From Welwitschia mirabilis (lineage: Eukaryota; Gnetophyta; Gnetopsida; Welwitschiales): a stretch of DNA of 64,000 nt. The DNA lies in the NCBI GenBank assembly GCA_051453625.1, contig JBOZIK010000001.1, positions 149,639,449-149,703,448 of the forward strand. Direction: 5' to 3'. Below, piece after piece: positions 24,885 through 37,479 of the stretch. Under the pieces are notes generated by a model, which worked only from the letters and a program-made list of their open reading frames with translations, made no database searches and had not been told where the DNA came from. Positions within the stretch are counted from its first letter, which is position 1. Every line of letters starts with the position of its first letter. Position numbers and translations under genes: made by a program.

Positions 24885-24886
<2 letters not shown>

Positions 24887-24956
24887 CTATGGAAGAATAA
24901 CACTAGGTTCTTATCTAGTTTATATCTAATTCACTATACTCGAACTAATAAAACTT

Positions 24957-24974
24957 TGGCATTGTTAGTAGGGA
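24957..24974 (+). other. Primer-binding site (tRNA-Asp type)
   Basis: TGGCATTGTTAGTAGGGA aligns without gaps to TGGCGCCGTTGCCGGGGA; six of seven differences are G-to-A or C-to-T. It indicates an Athila/Tat-like element extending right from here. Confidence 0.7.
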
Positions 24975-26723
24975 TATTAGCATAGTAGCTTTTTAAGAAT
25001 GCATGACTTTTTTTCCTTATAATTTTGAAGTAGTTTTCATTTTTCTAATGGTAGGTGATAATCCTCTTTTAGTGATACATAAGTTAGTTTTTTTCTTTTT
25101 CTTTTATGCATTTATTTAATTCTTTCTAATTTTGGGTACTAGTTCTTTTCTATGAAACCTAAAATAGTTTAAATTTCTAAGTTTAGTTTTTTGACGTAAT
25201 AAATGAATTTCATTTCAACATTTAATATTTCATGTTCTATCTCTAACAACTTTCCTATAGGAGGCAATTGAAATTAATATCACCAAAGATAAAAACTAAG
25301 CTCTAATATTTATGTGTTTTTCGTGTTTTTATTTTTAGCAATTTTCTTTTTTATAAATTTTAGTTGTAATTTGTTTTTATTTCTAGTGTTAAAATTTACA
25401 ATAAAAATTAAAAAACATTTAGGATTTGTTTTCTTAGGTTATATTTTATAATCTATAGTTGATTCTAGTTTTTAATAAAATTTTCTAAGAATCTAAAACG
25501 TAAAACATTTTGTATAGTTCTGAATTTAACCTTTATACTTTCTTGAAATCTTCTATTACAAACAACTCATGCCACTATCTTTTCTAGTTAGTAATGCTAT
25601 TGTTTTAGCTTAGAAGTTTCTCACCGAATATAGAAAACCTTATCTCATCTTTGTAAGACCTTTCTCATATTAGACCTCCTCTCAAATCTTAAAAAGTTAG
25701 AAAAACATAACCATGTAGTTAAATTTTTAATTTGTTTTCTAGAAATTAGCATGCATTAATTGTATAATCTAATTAAAATACCTTATAAACTATAACCTAT
25801 ATGTTATAACTATAAAAATTCCTACAATTTTTAAAACCATGATTAACTTTAATGAATTAAAGAAAACTACATTTGATCTTTAGGGAATTACCATTAATGT
25901 AACCCATACCATCCTTATAATACTAGGAAAATATTTAAAGAATATCTTAGAAGCCTAGAACTTTCTTACATACTTCCATTAACCTCTCTATAATTATGGT
26001 CTAAAAATTCCCATTTAGACAAAGAGAGTTTGATTCCATGCCTTTCATCACCTATTACAACCCTTAGCATTTATATTTCTTTTTATATTATTCATTATTT
26101 AAGTAATACTCTTCATTGTTCTACACTCAATAAACCTCCTCACATTCCTTAGAAGATATCCCATAGAAATTCTTCAAAGATGCTATCTAAATCTCTTTTA
26201 AATGCCTTAATTCCCTTCACATTCTCTAGAATAAACCACTAATAAATCTAGGAAAAATCTTACGCAACTTATCTAATAAATAAACCATACCAATTCTCAA
26301 ATCATTAGGGTTCTTAGCCAATAAAAAAGTACAACCTTCCAACATTCCATGAATCTATGAGGTTTTAAAACTTTAAAATATTGATAATAGTAAAAATAAT
26401 GATACCCAAGCTATATCCTTTATGAATGAGGATAAAACCCATAACGAAACCCATGACAAAACCTATAAGAAAAGCTATTAGAAGCTTGAGTTAAAAAATG
26501 CATTAGAAAGTAAACAACTATATGCAAGTAGGTTAAACTTAGAGTAGAATTAAATACATCAAATGATGATTAACTAATATAAGATAAGAAACCATTTTAG
26601 GAAGAAAATATTTTGGAAAATTATACAATAGAGCATGAATTAATAAGTAACACTAATAAAAGAGATAACATTGAGAAAAAAGTTCTCTTTGAACTACAAT
26701 AATTATCACTTGCACAACCACAT
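24975..26723. other. Presumed leader/internal remnant of the Athila/Tat-like element; no readable domain
   Basis: By position, the 5' leader and gag of the element primed at 24957 should lie here. I could not read a convincing gag, protease or RT motif on either strand. The stretch at 26395-26470 carries a short repeated word (AAACCCATAACGAAACCCATGACAAAACC). The Tekay/Del-like element starts at 26724. Confidence 0.35.
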
Positions 26724-29700
26724 TGTTATATCCCATACTTTGTAAACTTTATTTACTTAAACATTAAGTATATAAATCTTTTAATTAGATAATTAATTAT
26801 TCTTATTTAAAGGTCTTGTCAAAATAATATGGCATTTTAAATTAACCTTAGTTTGTAATTTTTGTAATCTTCTATGAAAATTATTGAAAATTATGTTAAA
26901 ATGTTTTTATAAGAAAGGCTATCCAAACATTTTAAATTATATAACCCGGCTATGTGAGGAGTTATAATTACATAATTAAATTAATAAATTAAAAATTTCA
27001 AGAAGACATTATAATATATTTTACATCTTATTTACTCATTTAAATTCTTGGTAAAAGTGATATGTGTACTATATTATGAATAGGCATTTGTTTCCTTGTA
27101 TTATGTGATTCATAGGTTTTATTAATTATGAAATAAATGAGCATATAAATAAGTACATGAACTTTTACCTAGAATTAAGAGTGATAAATGAGTAGATTTA
27201 CTCTTTCATGACTTTATCTTTCCAAGATGTGTAAGGGCATTTGGTCCATTACATACTTAATGTTTTATTCATTGGAATTGAAGACTTTATCTCATTACTC
27301 CATATCAAAATTTTGAGATTCATGAATTTATTATCTGATACATGTCTTAGATTAATTAAACTTACTTATGAGCTTATGAAAGATTAAGAATGAGATAGCA
27401 TGAAGAAATGATGTGTATAATTAATCTTGCTAATTAAATCAAGAATATTACTCATTCTAATTTAGTGCATGAGTTAGAAATATGATACCTTCTTGTACTT
27501 CAACGTCACTTATTACTCATCTAACGTATCAATGATAAATCATATGATCTTGTGATCTTGAAGTATGTGTTTTTTGCTTGTTTATATATATAGATCCTTT
27601 CCACTCTTGAAAAGAAGAAGATACTTTCAATTTTTCATATAATTACATTTACTTCTTTTCTCTCTATTTTTTTTTACTTATTCTTCATTTTGTAGAGCTT
27701 AAAGCTAAGAATTCTTAAGTAAGAGTCTTCATCAATGTTCAATCATCAAGGATTCGCTAATCTTTCCAAGGAAGCTCTTTACTCATATTGTCCGTATGGT
27801 CTCTTTTAAAGATTATAGTGGAATGATGTAATATTATATTAAGGAATTATTTATGATTTTTATTAATTATGTTACAAAATATTATTCCCTTCCATTGACT
27901 CTCATCAAGATGCTTTGGAGATATGAGGGGTCTTTAATGATTGGTAATGGAGGTTACTAATAAATGATTATGACCAAGTGACTAGGAGTTTCAACCTAAA
28001 AAGAGGGAAAAACAAAATAATAAAATTTGGGTGCTCATGTTTATTTTAATATTATATTTTTATCTATTATCTATTAGATCCATCTTATTAGGGGTAAAGA
28101 TCTGATCCTCAAAATCTCTTTTATGATAGTACCCTTTCATGAAAATCCTAAGGCTCACAACGAATGGCTTTTTGGAATAAAATTAATCTGTCTTTCTAAA
28201 ATTATTTAAATTAGTAATTTAATTTAGATATTATATAAACAATTAATTACTATATCTATTATTTTACTTATTTAAATTATTATATAACTAGTTGTAAGGA
28301 CTTTACCACATGTTTGTTATGGCAAAAATCAAATTTCTAGAATAGAGGCATAGGATAAAAGTAATATAACTTATGATTTACTAGGTATAAATTAGTAAAC
28401 ATATTTTTATAAGTTTAGGATTATGTTACAAATGTCAAAAACGTAAAAATACTAATTTTTTAATATATCATTTTTTTAAAAATTTAATTATTAAAATATA
28501 TTAGAAAATAAATGTAGAAAGCAATAAGAAATTAATTTAAGTCTTTGTAACTATCTATTAAGATGTATGTAAACTTAAGAATTTAAAGTTATAGGAAATT
28601 AAATGAGATTTCTAAAACATTTTAAATCATTCAAAAACTTAAAGTACTTTAAATGTTATGAACATTTTATTATAGTGTGGTAGGATTACAAATTCAGAAA
28701 ATTTGATAATTTTTAACCTTAAACGATGATCTTAGAAATAATATTTTTTAGAGTAACAAGATAGTTTAAGTTAGAATTTGAAGATTTTATTATGTGTCTA
28801 GTTTATGACAAACTATTATAATTTATTTTTAGGTTCATAATTAATTAGTTTTTAATTTTTTATTATAAGATCTTCTTAGCATTTAAAAATGTTTTAATTA
28901 ATGTTTTAAATTATAGGAAAATTATTTCATAAGATTTTATAGGGAATTTGAGTATATAAGCTAAATTTCTATCAATATCATTAAGTTACATTACCTATCA
29001 ATAATATTTTGTTAGGAGAAATGCATCTTTTTCCTTTATCTTTCTTTAAATATACATGCTCATAAGAGTTTTTACTTTAGTAGTTTAAATAACATAAATA
29101 ATTTTTAATTTATCACTAATTTTCATAATTATAAATAGCCATATGAGTCTTAAATAAAGTATTACATCTTAATAATCATGCTTTAGCTATACTTTCTTTT
29201 ATTTAATTTCATTTCACCAGTCCATAAATATTGTTACATAAGCATGAAAGAATGTTTTTTGGATTGGCATAGATCCATGTATAGATTAGTTCTCTTAAGT
29301 ACATTACTAAAATATGATTAGACACATATTAAATATTATTATTATTACTATTTAAAGAAATAAAAGAAAAAGTATTTCCTTTTTTAAAATAGAAAAAAAT
29401 GTTTTTTTATTTAGATTTTTATTACTATAGTCTTGAATGTAAAAACATTATAGTATGATTGTTTTCTCTCTTATGATTGATTGTATAAAATAAACCTAAT
29501 GATGATTAAAATTATCATAAATATGTAAATAATGCATTACATATCCACATTATTTAGAATTATATGCATGAATTTATGTGGTATATTCATCGAATATGAC
29601 TAAATCAAGAAAATTCTAATAATGTTCATTCCTATTGGTGGATTTTATTACCAAGGTGAGTTGCATTACATATTGTTTTTTAATAATACTCTTATGAAAG

Positions 29701-30375
29701 TAGATTTAATAATCACTCTCTTGTCCTACCCATATATGAACCTACTTCAACTTAATATCTTGATCCCTTGGTATTGATGGATTACGTTGCTTCATCTAGA
29801 GATGTTTCAAGGAAGCATGGATTATTTATAAGCATGCATCTACCTTACATATCATCTATTACTTGCATTAAAGGTATATCGAGATAAAGTATAAGCTTAT
29901 AGAGTTAAGCCATTCATGTTTGTATAATTTATAACCTAATGTAGAATGAACTCACAAGTAGAGGATAGTTGGATATTGAGTTTGAATGCCATTAATAAGA
30001 GGTATAATCTTCTATTATATTAGTTAGGTATTATCCTTAAGCTTATCCATGTATATTTGTAATACATTTATATCTCCACAACAATTTAAAAAATATCTAT
30101 TTTATATAATAAAATTTAGGAAGAAATGGAGAGCACAAACTTATGACATCACCATTATTTGTAAATTAAAATAATCTAGAAATTAATTATAGGTAATACA
30201 TAATCCTAATATGATTTATTTCTCTTATAAAATAGAAATGCTAATAAAGGAATAGATAAAATTTAATCCTAGGTTCAGTTGTATCTATTAGGTAATAATA
30301 TTAAAGAAATAATAAAGAGAAATAAAAAACAAATTTATGGTACTTAATTAGGATAAGAGAAGAGAGGGTGTTATA
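26724..30375 (+). repeat. 5' LTR of the Tekay/Del-like element
   Basis: It starts TGTTATATCCCATACTTTG and ends GGGTGTTATA shortly before the primer site. It is collinear with 38699-42455 over its whole length; for example AGTAGATTTACTCT, then GTGATCTTG.AGTATGTGT, then GACTAAATCAAGA. A TATA stretch lies at 27583-27590. It lacks the TATG microsatellite present in the 3' LTR. Confidence 0.8.
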
Positions 30376-30378
30376 AAT

Positions 30379-30390
30379 TGGTATCAGAGC
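30379..30390 (+). other. Primer-binding site (initiator Met tRNA), Tekay/Del-like element
   Basis: TGGTATCAGAGC, a perfect match to the plant iMet primer site, three bases after the 5' LTR end. Confidence 0.9.
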
Positions 30391-31589
30391 TCTAAGTTAA
30401 CTTAAATAGTACCCATGTCAAGCACTTATAAATTTATAAGAATGTAAATCTAATTGTATTTTTAACAACATTTCTTCTTAATAATCTTAAATTTAGTCAT
30501 AATAATAATAAAATTAAATCTTAATAGCTATATTGTTAACTATATTGTCAATAATATTAAATTATGAGTAAAGTCTATTATATCCTTAATAATACTAGAT
30601 TTCAAGATAACTCTAACCACTAGATAAGCATGAATTAAATCATATCTTTTAATAGTTATTAATTTAAATATAACTATAAATTTTCCTACTCCCTAAAGGT
30701 ATACCAAATTACATCCATATTAATCTTAATAATTATAAAGTTTATACTTATAATAATTTGAGCACCTTCATAATCTTAGACGTTGATTATGTTTTGGATA
30801 GTTCTAAAGTATTTATAAGGTTAATAATAACCCCAACCCCTAGATGATAATTACATTAATCATATTTATGATAATCCTAAATTCCTAAACAAACATAAAA
30901 GTATGAAAAATTCAAGTTATTAATGACTCTGTTACCTTATAGCTATAGATAATCATTGTGTAGGAGAATTACACTTATCTTAAAAATTTAGGATAATGAC
31001 CTCATTTGATTAATTAAAGAGTTTAAGATTTTTTAAAAAATATAAATACATAAAATAATGCCTTATATTTAGATACCATTGGAAATAATAAAATCTCCAA
31101 TCAAGTTATTCATCTTAATTTATATAATCACATAACCTTAAAGTAAAAACCCATATTTATAACTTATAAACCTAGTAAAATGTATATATTTAAAATAAAG
31201 AAATGGATAAACTTGATTATATATTTTAAGTTATAAATTAGGAACAATCACTTCATAATAATAATCATATCATTTCAAAGATTAAAAGAATATTTCTAAG
31301 TTTAACCATTAATAATATTTATCCTATTTCTAAATGTAATCTCATATAAAAATTCCCTTTCTTTTAGATGCCTCATCATCATTAGTTAAATCTTAAAGCT
31401 AGATTAGTTTCATCAAGTAATTAACATCATGAGAATTCATGATATAGTTAGAAACGTAATGATAAAAAATAACCTCCATTCAATCTTAATCTAGAAGCAT
31501 TTATGAATACCTTCATGTAGTTCCTATCAGAAATAATAAATTAAAGCTTAAACCCACAAGTAAATAATGGTATCAATCAACTTAAGAAA

Positions 31590-32445
31590 GTGTATATGAG
31601 GAAATTAATTCAAAATTTTATTAAGACAAATCTACCAAAGTTTATAGGAGGTTTACATCCTTCTAAAGTAGAAGCACAACCAAGTAATGGTGAAAAAGTT
31701 ATAAGTACTTTAAGATGTGATGAATATAAAAAGGCTTCTTTATCTATTTATACATTACAAGGAGAAGAAAACCTATGGTGGAAGAAAAAAATGACCAAGT
31801 TGAGAGATCTAGAACTTTTATGAAGGGAATTTGAACAAACGTTTAAGAAGAGGTACATTACCAAGTTCTATATTTACTAGAAGGTTACAAAATTATACAA
31901 TCTAAGGTAATCCAATAATATGATCATAGCATATCATGAATGCAAATTTTTAGAATTATTGAAATATATGCATCTATATAAAGAAGCTAAATAAAACCTC
32001 TTTATTGATAGTCTTATTTCTTTTATTGCTATCAAAGTATCCATGTTTTAACCTAAGAGTTGAATGGAGGCTATAAAAAAATGAAAAGATAGGAGAACAA
32101 ACTAGTAGAGACAATAAGAAATTAAAAAAAGAATTCCTCCACTTAGGCATATCCTTAAAGAAAATCCAACACAACTGTTCTATCAAAATAAGAATTGACA
32201 TTTAAAAAAATAATATCCATAGTATTAATAGTAGAAATAGGAATTTTAATCAATCAAGGTAGAATTCATTCAAAATAAACTAAAATGTTCTTAGTCAAAC
32301 CGATTTAATTAATCAATCTTAGAGATCCAACTTTTAGCAAATTCCTAGTAAGCATTAGTACCAAAACTAACATAATGGATATGAATGCTATTATTATGAA
32401 GGAAATTATAACATAAGAGAATGTCCATTAACTACTAAAGACCTT
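31590..32445 (+). pseudogene. Ty3/gypsy gag remnant with zinc knuckle
   Basis: An open stretch at 31590-31823 (77 codons) reads LPKFIGGLHPSKVEAQ, then SLSIYTLQGEENLWWKK. These are hallmarks of the retrotransposon gag (capsid) domain: a substrate-loop Gly motif and a LQGEAxxWW-type motif. After a stop it continues REFEQTFKKRYI, and near 31925 AYHECKFLELLKY, the next helix of the domain. At 32384-32433 GYECYYYEGNYNIRECP is a zinc knuckle with its second Cys and its His both changed to Tyr. The 1.2 kb between primer site and gag is an untranslated leader. Confidence 0.75.
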
Positions 32446-32559
32446 TCCAAAGAACAACCAAAAAAGCCTTAAGTATTAAAAAGTATTTTTCAATTAATAG
32501 AATAACTTCAAGAAATAATAGATAACGAAGTGATGTAATTTTGGAGCTCTATTAAAGAA

Positions 32560-32900
32560 GGTGAAGCTTTACATAATAATAAATGAGTAAGTATTTTATT
32601 TCATTTTGGAATAACACATTGTTTTATACCTTCTAGAATTGTTGTAATTGAAAAAAAATATGTTGTATTCTAATTGAGGAATGCATAGAGGAAGCACATG
32701 GATTCATGTCTAGATTTAATAAGCAAGCATAACAATATACTTTCAAATACAGCCAGTTGTCATTAACTCAAGAAAATGTGATATTATTTAGGTATGAATT
32801 GGTTAATGCAAAATAGAAAAATTATAAATTGTAAAAATCATCAAGTAGAAATGATAGATCATGGCCAAAAACTAATCTCTCAAGTCATTACAAATTAGAA
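32560..32900 (+). pseudogene. Ty3/gypsy aspartic protease remnant
   Basis: At 32587-32655 the frame reads VSILFHFGITHCFIPSRIVV. This aligns with the gypsy protease active-site strand, where the residue before the Ser/Phe-Gly pair should be the catalytic Asp; here it is His. The remainder is shifted and interrupted. The protease would process gag-pol. Confidence 0.65.
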
Positions 32901-33239
32901 GTGGAGAACTTAATTAATGCAAAGCCTATAAAAATAGAAATTAAGGGGGGATTACCAATTTATATGCTATACCTAAAATAAAGTAAATTGAAGAAAGGAG
33001 ATACTTTAGTAAAGAATATACTAATAGTCTAAGAGTATTTTAATATATTTACAATAAAACTAAAAATAATAACACCACTTCAGGACGATAATTCTTCCAT
33101 TTAATTATATTAGAAACCCAATCAATTTCTAAGGTAGAATATAGAAAGTCTTTTATAGAAATGAAAGAATTAAAAATTTAGTTTAAAGACTCTTACAAAA
33201 ATGATTTGTTTATTATAATGTACCAGAATGAGAAGAACT

Positions 33240-33760
33240 TATAGTACTTTCAAATAAAAAGGATAGAAAAATAAGATTATGCATTAATTATAGATATCTA
33301 AATAAGGTTATCATCAAGAATCAGTATTCACTACCAAGAATAGATGACTTTTTTCAATTGACTCAAGGAAGCTAAAGTATTTGCAAATATCGATCTAAAA
33401 ACTAGATATCATTAAATTTGAATTAAGGAAGAATATATTTATAAATAACATTTAGAACCCACTATAGACATTATAAGATCACTATCATACCTTTTAATTT
33501 AAGTAATGCTCCTATAGTATTTATAAGTCTTATGAATTATATTTTTTTATTACGTTTTTATTCTTTGATAATATTGTTTATTGATAGGAACCTCATTTAT
33601 TCCAATACTTATGAAGAGCATGAGAAACACTTAAAATAGTATTACAAACTTTATAAAATCATCAATTATATGCTAATATGAAAAAATGATTTATTTATTA
33701 AGACTCCATTCAATTTTTGGATTATGTAATATTCAAAAAAGATATATCAGTGGATCAAAA
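33240..33760 (+). pseudogene. Ty3/gypsy reverse transcriptase remnant
   Basis: From 33255 the frame reads KKDRKIRLCINYRYLNKVII, then KNQYSLPRIDD, then, shifted, EAKVFANIDLKTRYH-stop. This is the finger/palm region of gypsy RT, with the first catalytic Asp (in NIDL) kept. At 33561-33575 the catalytic loop reads FFDNI, so the third catalytic Asp has become Asn by G-to-A. The Gln codon after YH is TAA by C-to-T. A SNTYEEHEKHL segment follows. Confidence 0.8.
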
Positions 33761-34004
33761 TAAAGTCAGAGTAACTGTGAAATGGCTAATACCTACAAAT
33801 ATTACCAAAATTAGAACCTTTATTATTCATGTTGGATACTTTTGTTGATTCATCTTAAAGTTATCTAAGATAGATTATTTATTAGCAAGCCTTTTAAAGG
33901 AAAATAAAGACTTTGAATAGATGGACAAATGTTAAAACTTATTTGGTCATCTTAAAGGATGCTTAACTAGTACTCTAGTATAGTAATGCAAATGATTAAA
34001 ATAC

Positions 34005-34400
34005 CTTCTCAATTTATACTGATGCATATAGCAAAGGTCTTAAAGTAGTTCTTGAACAAGACATATGAGTAATAGCTTATGAGTTTAGACAACTAGAAAC
34101 TCATATGAGGTATTATCTTATGCATGATATTCAAGTAGATACAGTAATTTTTACTTTAGAGTTATGGAAGCATTATCTCTATGGTGTAAAATTTCAATTT
34201 AGTGAGATCATAAGAGTCTAAAATACATTGTTATCTAACCAAACTTAAGCCTTAGGTAAAGAATATGGATGTAATTTCAATGTGATTTTAATCTATAGAT
34301 TTTATATCATAAAGGTAAGGAAGTTAAGATCGTTGATTCTCTTAGTAAATAAGGTTATCTCAAAGTAATTATAAAAACTGAAAGTTAAATTTCTATCATT
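34005..34400 (+). pseudogene. RNase H remnant, first copy
   Basis: The frame reads IYTDAYSKGLKVVLEQDI-stop-VIAYEFRQLE, then MHDIQVDTVIFTLELWKHYL and YGVK. This is the gypsy RNase H fold, with the first catalytic Asp (YTDA) present. The domain would remove the RNA template during reverse transcription. One in-frame stop (TGA, probably from TGG or CGA) lies in the first half. The tether to integrase (about 34215-34400) is readable only in pieces. Confidence 0.8.
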
Positions 34401-34549
34401 ATATTAGAGTGAAAAAAAAGAATGATAATCATAAAAACTTAAAGGACTACTTAAAAAAACCAATAGATTTAGGGAATTCTAGTATTAATTTAAATAGTAT
34501 TATCATATTAAAGGGAAGATTTTTATTGATAATGTATATTACATTAGAC

Positions 34550-35216
34550 ATAACCTAATTCTTGAATTTCATAATCCACCTAATATAGGTCATCTTAGAG
34601 GAACTAATATATACCAAAATAAGATAAAAAAAAGTTTACTAGATATATATGAAAAACAATATAGTAGGGTTTATGTTAAGGTTTATTAAAAAGTTAAAGT
34701 AGAATATAAAAATCTATTAGTATTACTTTATTCTTAAGATATTCTAAAATATAAATGAAATGTGATTTGCATGGACTTTATTATAGAACTCCCAAAAATG
34801 TAAAGAGATAATAACTCTATCACGGTAATAATTGATAAAGTGACTAAATCAGTACATGTCAATCCATTAAAATCTAAGTATAACGCTAAGGATATAGCTA
34901 AAGTATATATTTAAAATTATTCCTTTAGTAATTATGTCTAATATAAACTCAAATTTTACTTCTATGTTTTTCCATGAATTACACATGGGATTAGGAATCA
35001 AGTTAAATATAAGCACTATATTTCATACTCAAATAGATGGTTAGGCAAAAAGGTTTAATTAAATTTTAGAAGATATTCCCAGGGCATGTATTTTAGATAA
35101 TTGCTAGATTTTGGAAGAGTACCTACTATTGGTAGAATTTCAATATAATAATAGTTATCATAGATCACTTCAAATGGATCCATTTGAAGCCTTAGATGGT
35201 AGAAAATCTAGAGCAC
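34550..35216 (+). pseudogene. Integrase remnant, first copy, cut at 35216
   Basis: The zinc domain starts ILEFHNPPNIGHLRGTNIYQ. The core reads ITVIIDKVTKSVHVNPLKSK near 34828-34890, with the first catalytic Asp kept. Near 35030-35090 the target-binding loop reads HTQIDG-stop-AKR, with Gln changed to TAA, and then LEEYLLLVEFQYNNSYHRSL with MDPFEALDGRKSRAL. The sequence stops being integrase exactly where the minus-strand LTR begins, so the C-terminal domain is missing from this copy. Confidence 0.8.
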
Positions 35217-35901
35217 TATAACATCCTAAAATTCACAATAGAAAACTTCAAGCTTACTTTGATACTAAAACATAATGTCTTAAATTTTATCCCAAAAGCC
35301 ATAAATGTTACTTGACTTAATCATCTAAGCTAGTTATAAATTTAAGAATTATTGTACTATAAATAACTTTAGCTCATTTTTCTTTAGTTCAATGATATCA
35401 ATAAATATATAAACATAACATAAGGGTATAATATTTGGTTTATGGAAGAATTAATAAACATTTGTAATTATTTTAATAAAGGGAGATAAATATATTGCAA
35501 ATATCTATATCATTTCTTTAAATAAATCTGAATACAATATTCATGTTCATATAAATAACACTTCTTCAATTGAATGCATCTAATCAAGAAGCATGAAATA
35601 GTACTCAATCCATCTTTCATCAGCTAGCTCTTTCTAAAGTCTTCATTTGTAGTAGGTTCCTCACATGCAAGCATGATGTAAGAACTATAACCTTTATAGT
35701 TCTCAGTATGATTCATGATAAGTTTTAGGTAAGGGGATTTCAAGTATAAAATAGGGTTCTCAAGAAGAATTAAAATGTAACCAAGACAATTCAAGAATGC
35801 AATGATAAATAATTAAAGATGTACTACAAAACAATCCAAAATGTATTGCAAGATATGATCAAAAAATTTTTTAATTTATTTGGTTGCACTTATCGAAAAG
35901 A

Positions 35902-36085
35902 GATAACTTACTCCCTTTACTATGTAAAGGTAATGTCTAGTAATCTGGATGTACATATCTAGAGAGACAAATTACTCCCTTTACTCTCTGGAGGTAATTT
36001 ATTGTAATCCAAATCAACACATCTAGAGGAAATAAATTACTCACTTCACTCTCTATAGAAAATTTTTAGTACTCCAGAATATTTT
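35902..36085. repeat. 64-65-bp tandem repeat, three copies, in the minus-strand LTR
   Basis: TTACTCCCTTTACT starts at 35908 and 35972, and TTACTCACTTCACT at 36037. Each is followed by AGG/AG-TAAT and CATATCTAGAG / CACATCTAGAG. The first unit contains CCTTTAC-TAT-GTAAAGG, a perfect small hairpin. Confidence 0.75.
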
Positions 36086-36501
36086 ACGCATATGTTAACA
36101 AATGTTTATAAGATTAAATTATATCGATAAGGACTTAGGTAAAAGAACCCTAACTATAGTATATGATTTATGATCAAAACTTGCAAGCTTCAATAATAAG
36201 CTAGATACCAAATAAATATTTTAAGAATGCAAGCATTATAAAACAAAAAAAAAAGCAAGAAAATAAGTATTCAAGAACCATACAAGAAGTAGATTAAACC
36301 AATAAACCATGCAAGAAAATACAAGCCCATAACCATACCAAAAAATTTATATTAAGTCATAAATCATACCAAAATTAAGATGAATATTTGAAAAATTTTG
36401 TAGATCCAAAGTTTTAAGGACTTGTAAGCTCCAAGTTAAAGTTATCAAGATTCAATAACAAAGGTTTTCTTAAGATATGAAATAAAAGAATAAGAAGGTC
36501 T

Positions 36502-36509
36502 TATTTATA
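36502..36509 (-). promoter_or_regulatory. Minus-strand LTR TATA box
   Basis: TATAAATA on the minus strand, at the same relative place as the boxes at 45345 and 57562 in the related LTRs. Confidence 0.6.
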
Positions 36510-36936
36510 GCAGAGGATAAAGGATGTGAAAAGACACAAGAGCATAAAGAGATGCCATTACAAAGGAGGGTGATAAAAGTAGTGCATGTGGTTGAAGTGA
36601 TGGAACTGGTGAGGATTTTTTTACCTTGCAAGTCAACTAGGTGCATAATATTCATCATAATAAATAATAATGCATTTACCAAAATAAGAAATAAAAATGA
36701 ATCACCTCATAAATATAATTTCCATGTTTAAATACAAAAGAAAAATAATCCAATCACTAACTTATCCACTAACATAACCACTACTCTAACCACTAGCTTA
36801 GTCAAAAAGATCATGATTAATTACCAAAAATTTACAACAAAGAATTATAGCTATTACAAATGAAAGTACTTTATATCAATGATAGTAATAATAAGTGCAA
36901 CAACTAATTTATCTTATAGACCATATAGGTATAACA

Positions 36937-37330
36937 TTTATAGTTTAGAATGATGCATCTAAAGAAGGTTTTAATGTAGTTATTAAATAAGATAAAAGAG
37001 TAATATATTATCGATTAAGATAACTTAAACTACATGAGAGAAATTATCTTATTCATGATATTGAATTAACTATTATAATTCTTACTTTAAAGTTTAAGAA
37101 ACATTATCTCTATGGTGTAAATTTTTAACTTTGAATAAATCATAAAAGTCTAACATATATTTTTACTAAATCAAACTTAAACCTTAGGTAAAGATGATTG
37201 ACTAGATTTCTATATAATTTTGATCTAATATTTTATAATATAATGATAATAAAATTACATTACATATGCTCCTAGTTAATGATGTTATCTTAAATTAACT
37301 ATGAAAATTCAAAGATAAGTATCTACCATT
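36937..37330 (+). pseudogene. RNase H remnant, second copy
   Basis: It starts directly after the minus-strand LTR: FIV-stop-NDASKEGFNVVIK, then RNYLIHDIELTIIILTLKF and KKHYLYGVN. It is clearly paralogous to 34005-34195 but diverged, so the duplication is old or the two come from different element copies. There is no RT before it. Confidence 0.75.
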
Positions 37331-37479
37331 ATTTTAAAAGGTTCAAAAAAGAATAAGAATTATAAAAAATAAAAGGACCAATTCAGAAAAATCAATATAT
37401 TTAGATAATTCTAGTATTAATTTTAATAGTATTATTAGATTGAAGAGAAATTTATTGGTACCTGATTTATATGAAATTA

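Larger units (their letters stand above)
23760..24945 (+). repeat. Athila/Tat-like 5' LTR (left limit approximate)
   Basis: It ends just before the tRNA-Asp primer site at 24957. It contains an ACATGTAGTAATAG / ACATGATATGGCATC region, a CATAAAAG box at 24036 followed by CCTTGAGGCCCCATTGTAATGGC, and a leader whose block order matches that after 16067. A long (AC)n tract sits in its U5 part. No 3' partner LTR is identifiable downstream. Confidence 0.5.
35217..36936 (-). repeat. Minus-strand LTR between the two RNase H-integrase copies
   Basis: It is related to the LTRs at 44020-45965 and 56219-58170: same edge repeat (TATAACATCC...AACTTCAAGCTTACTTTGATAC), a similar minus-strand TATA box at 36502-36509, an AGAGACA/AAGACA leader, and the ACCACTA-rich end. 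Length is about 1.7 kb. It has no internal region of its own. The flanks (AGCAC left, TTTAT right) do not form a target-site duplication, and the bordering integrase and RNase H sequences are not contiguous in the element. It is therefore not a simple solo LTR. Confidence 0.7.

Noticed and set aside
24797-24985. Open frame with a Thr-His repeat protein
   Set aside because: It is the translation of the (AC)n microsatellite.
35212-36941. Simple solo-LTR insertion into integrase
   Set aside because: No flanking duplication, and the right flank resumes at RNase H instead of the interrupted integrase codon.
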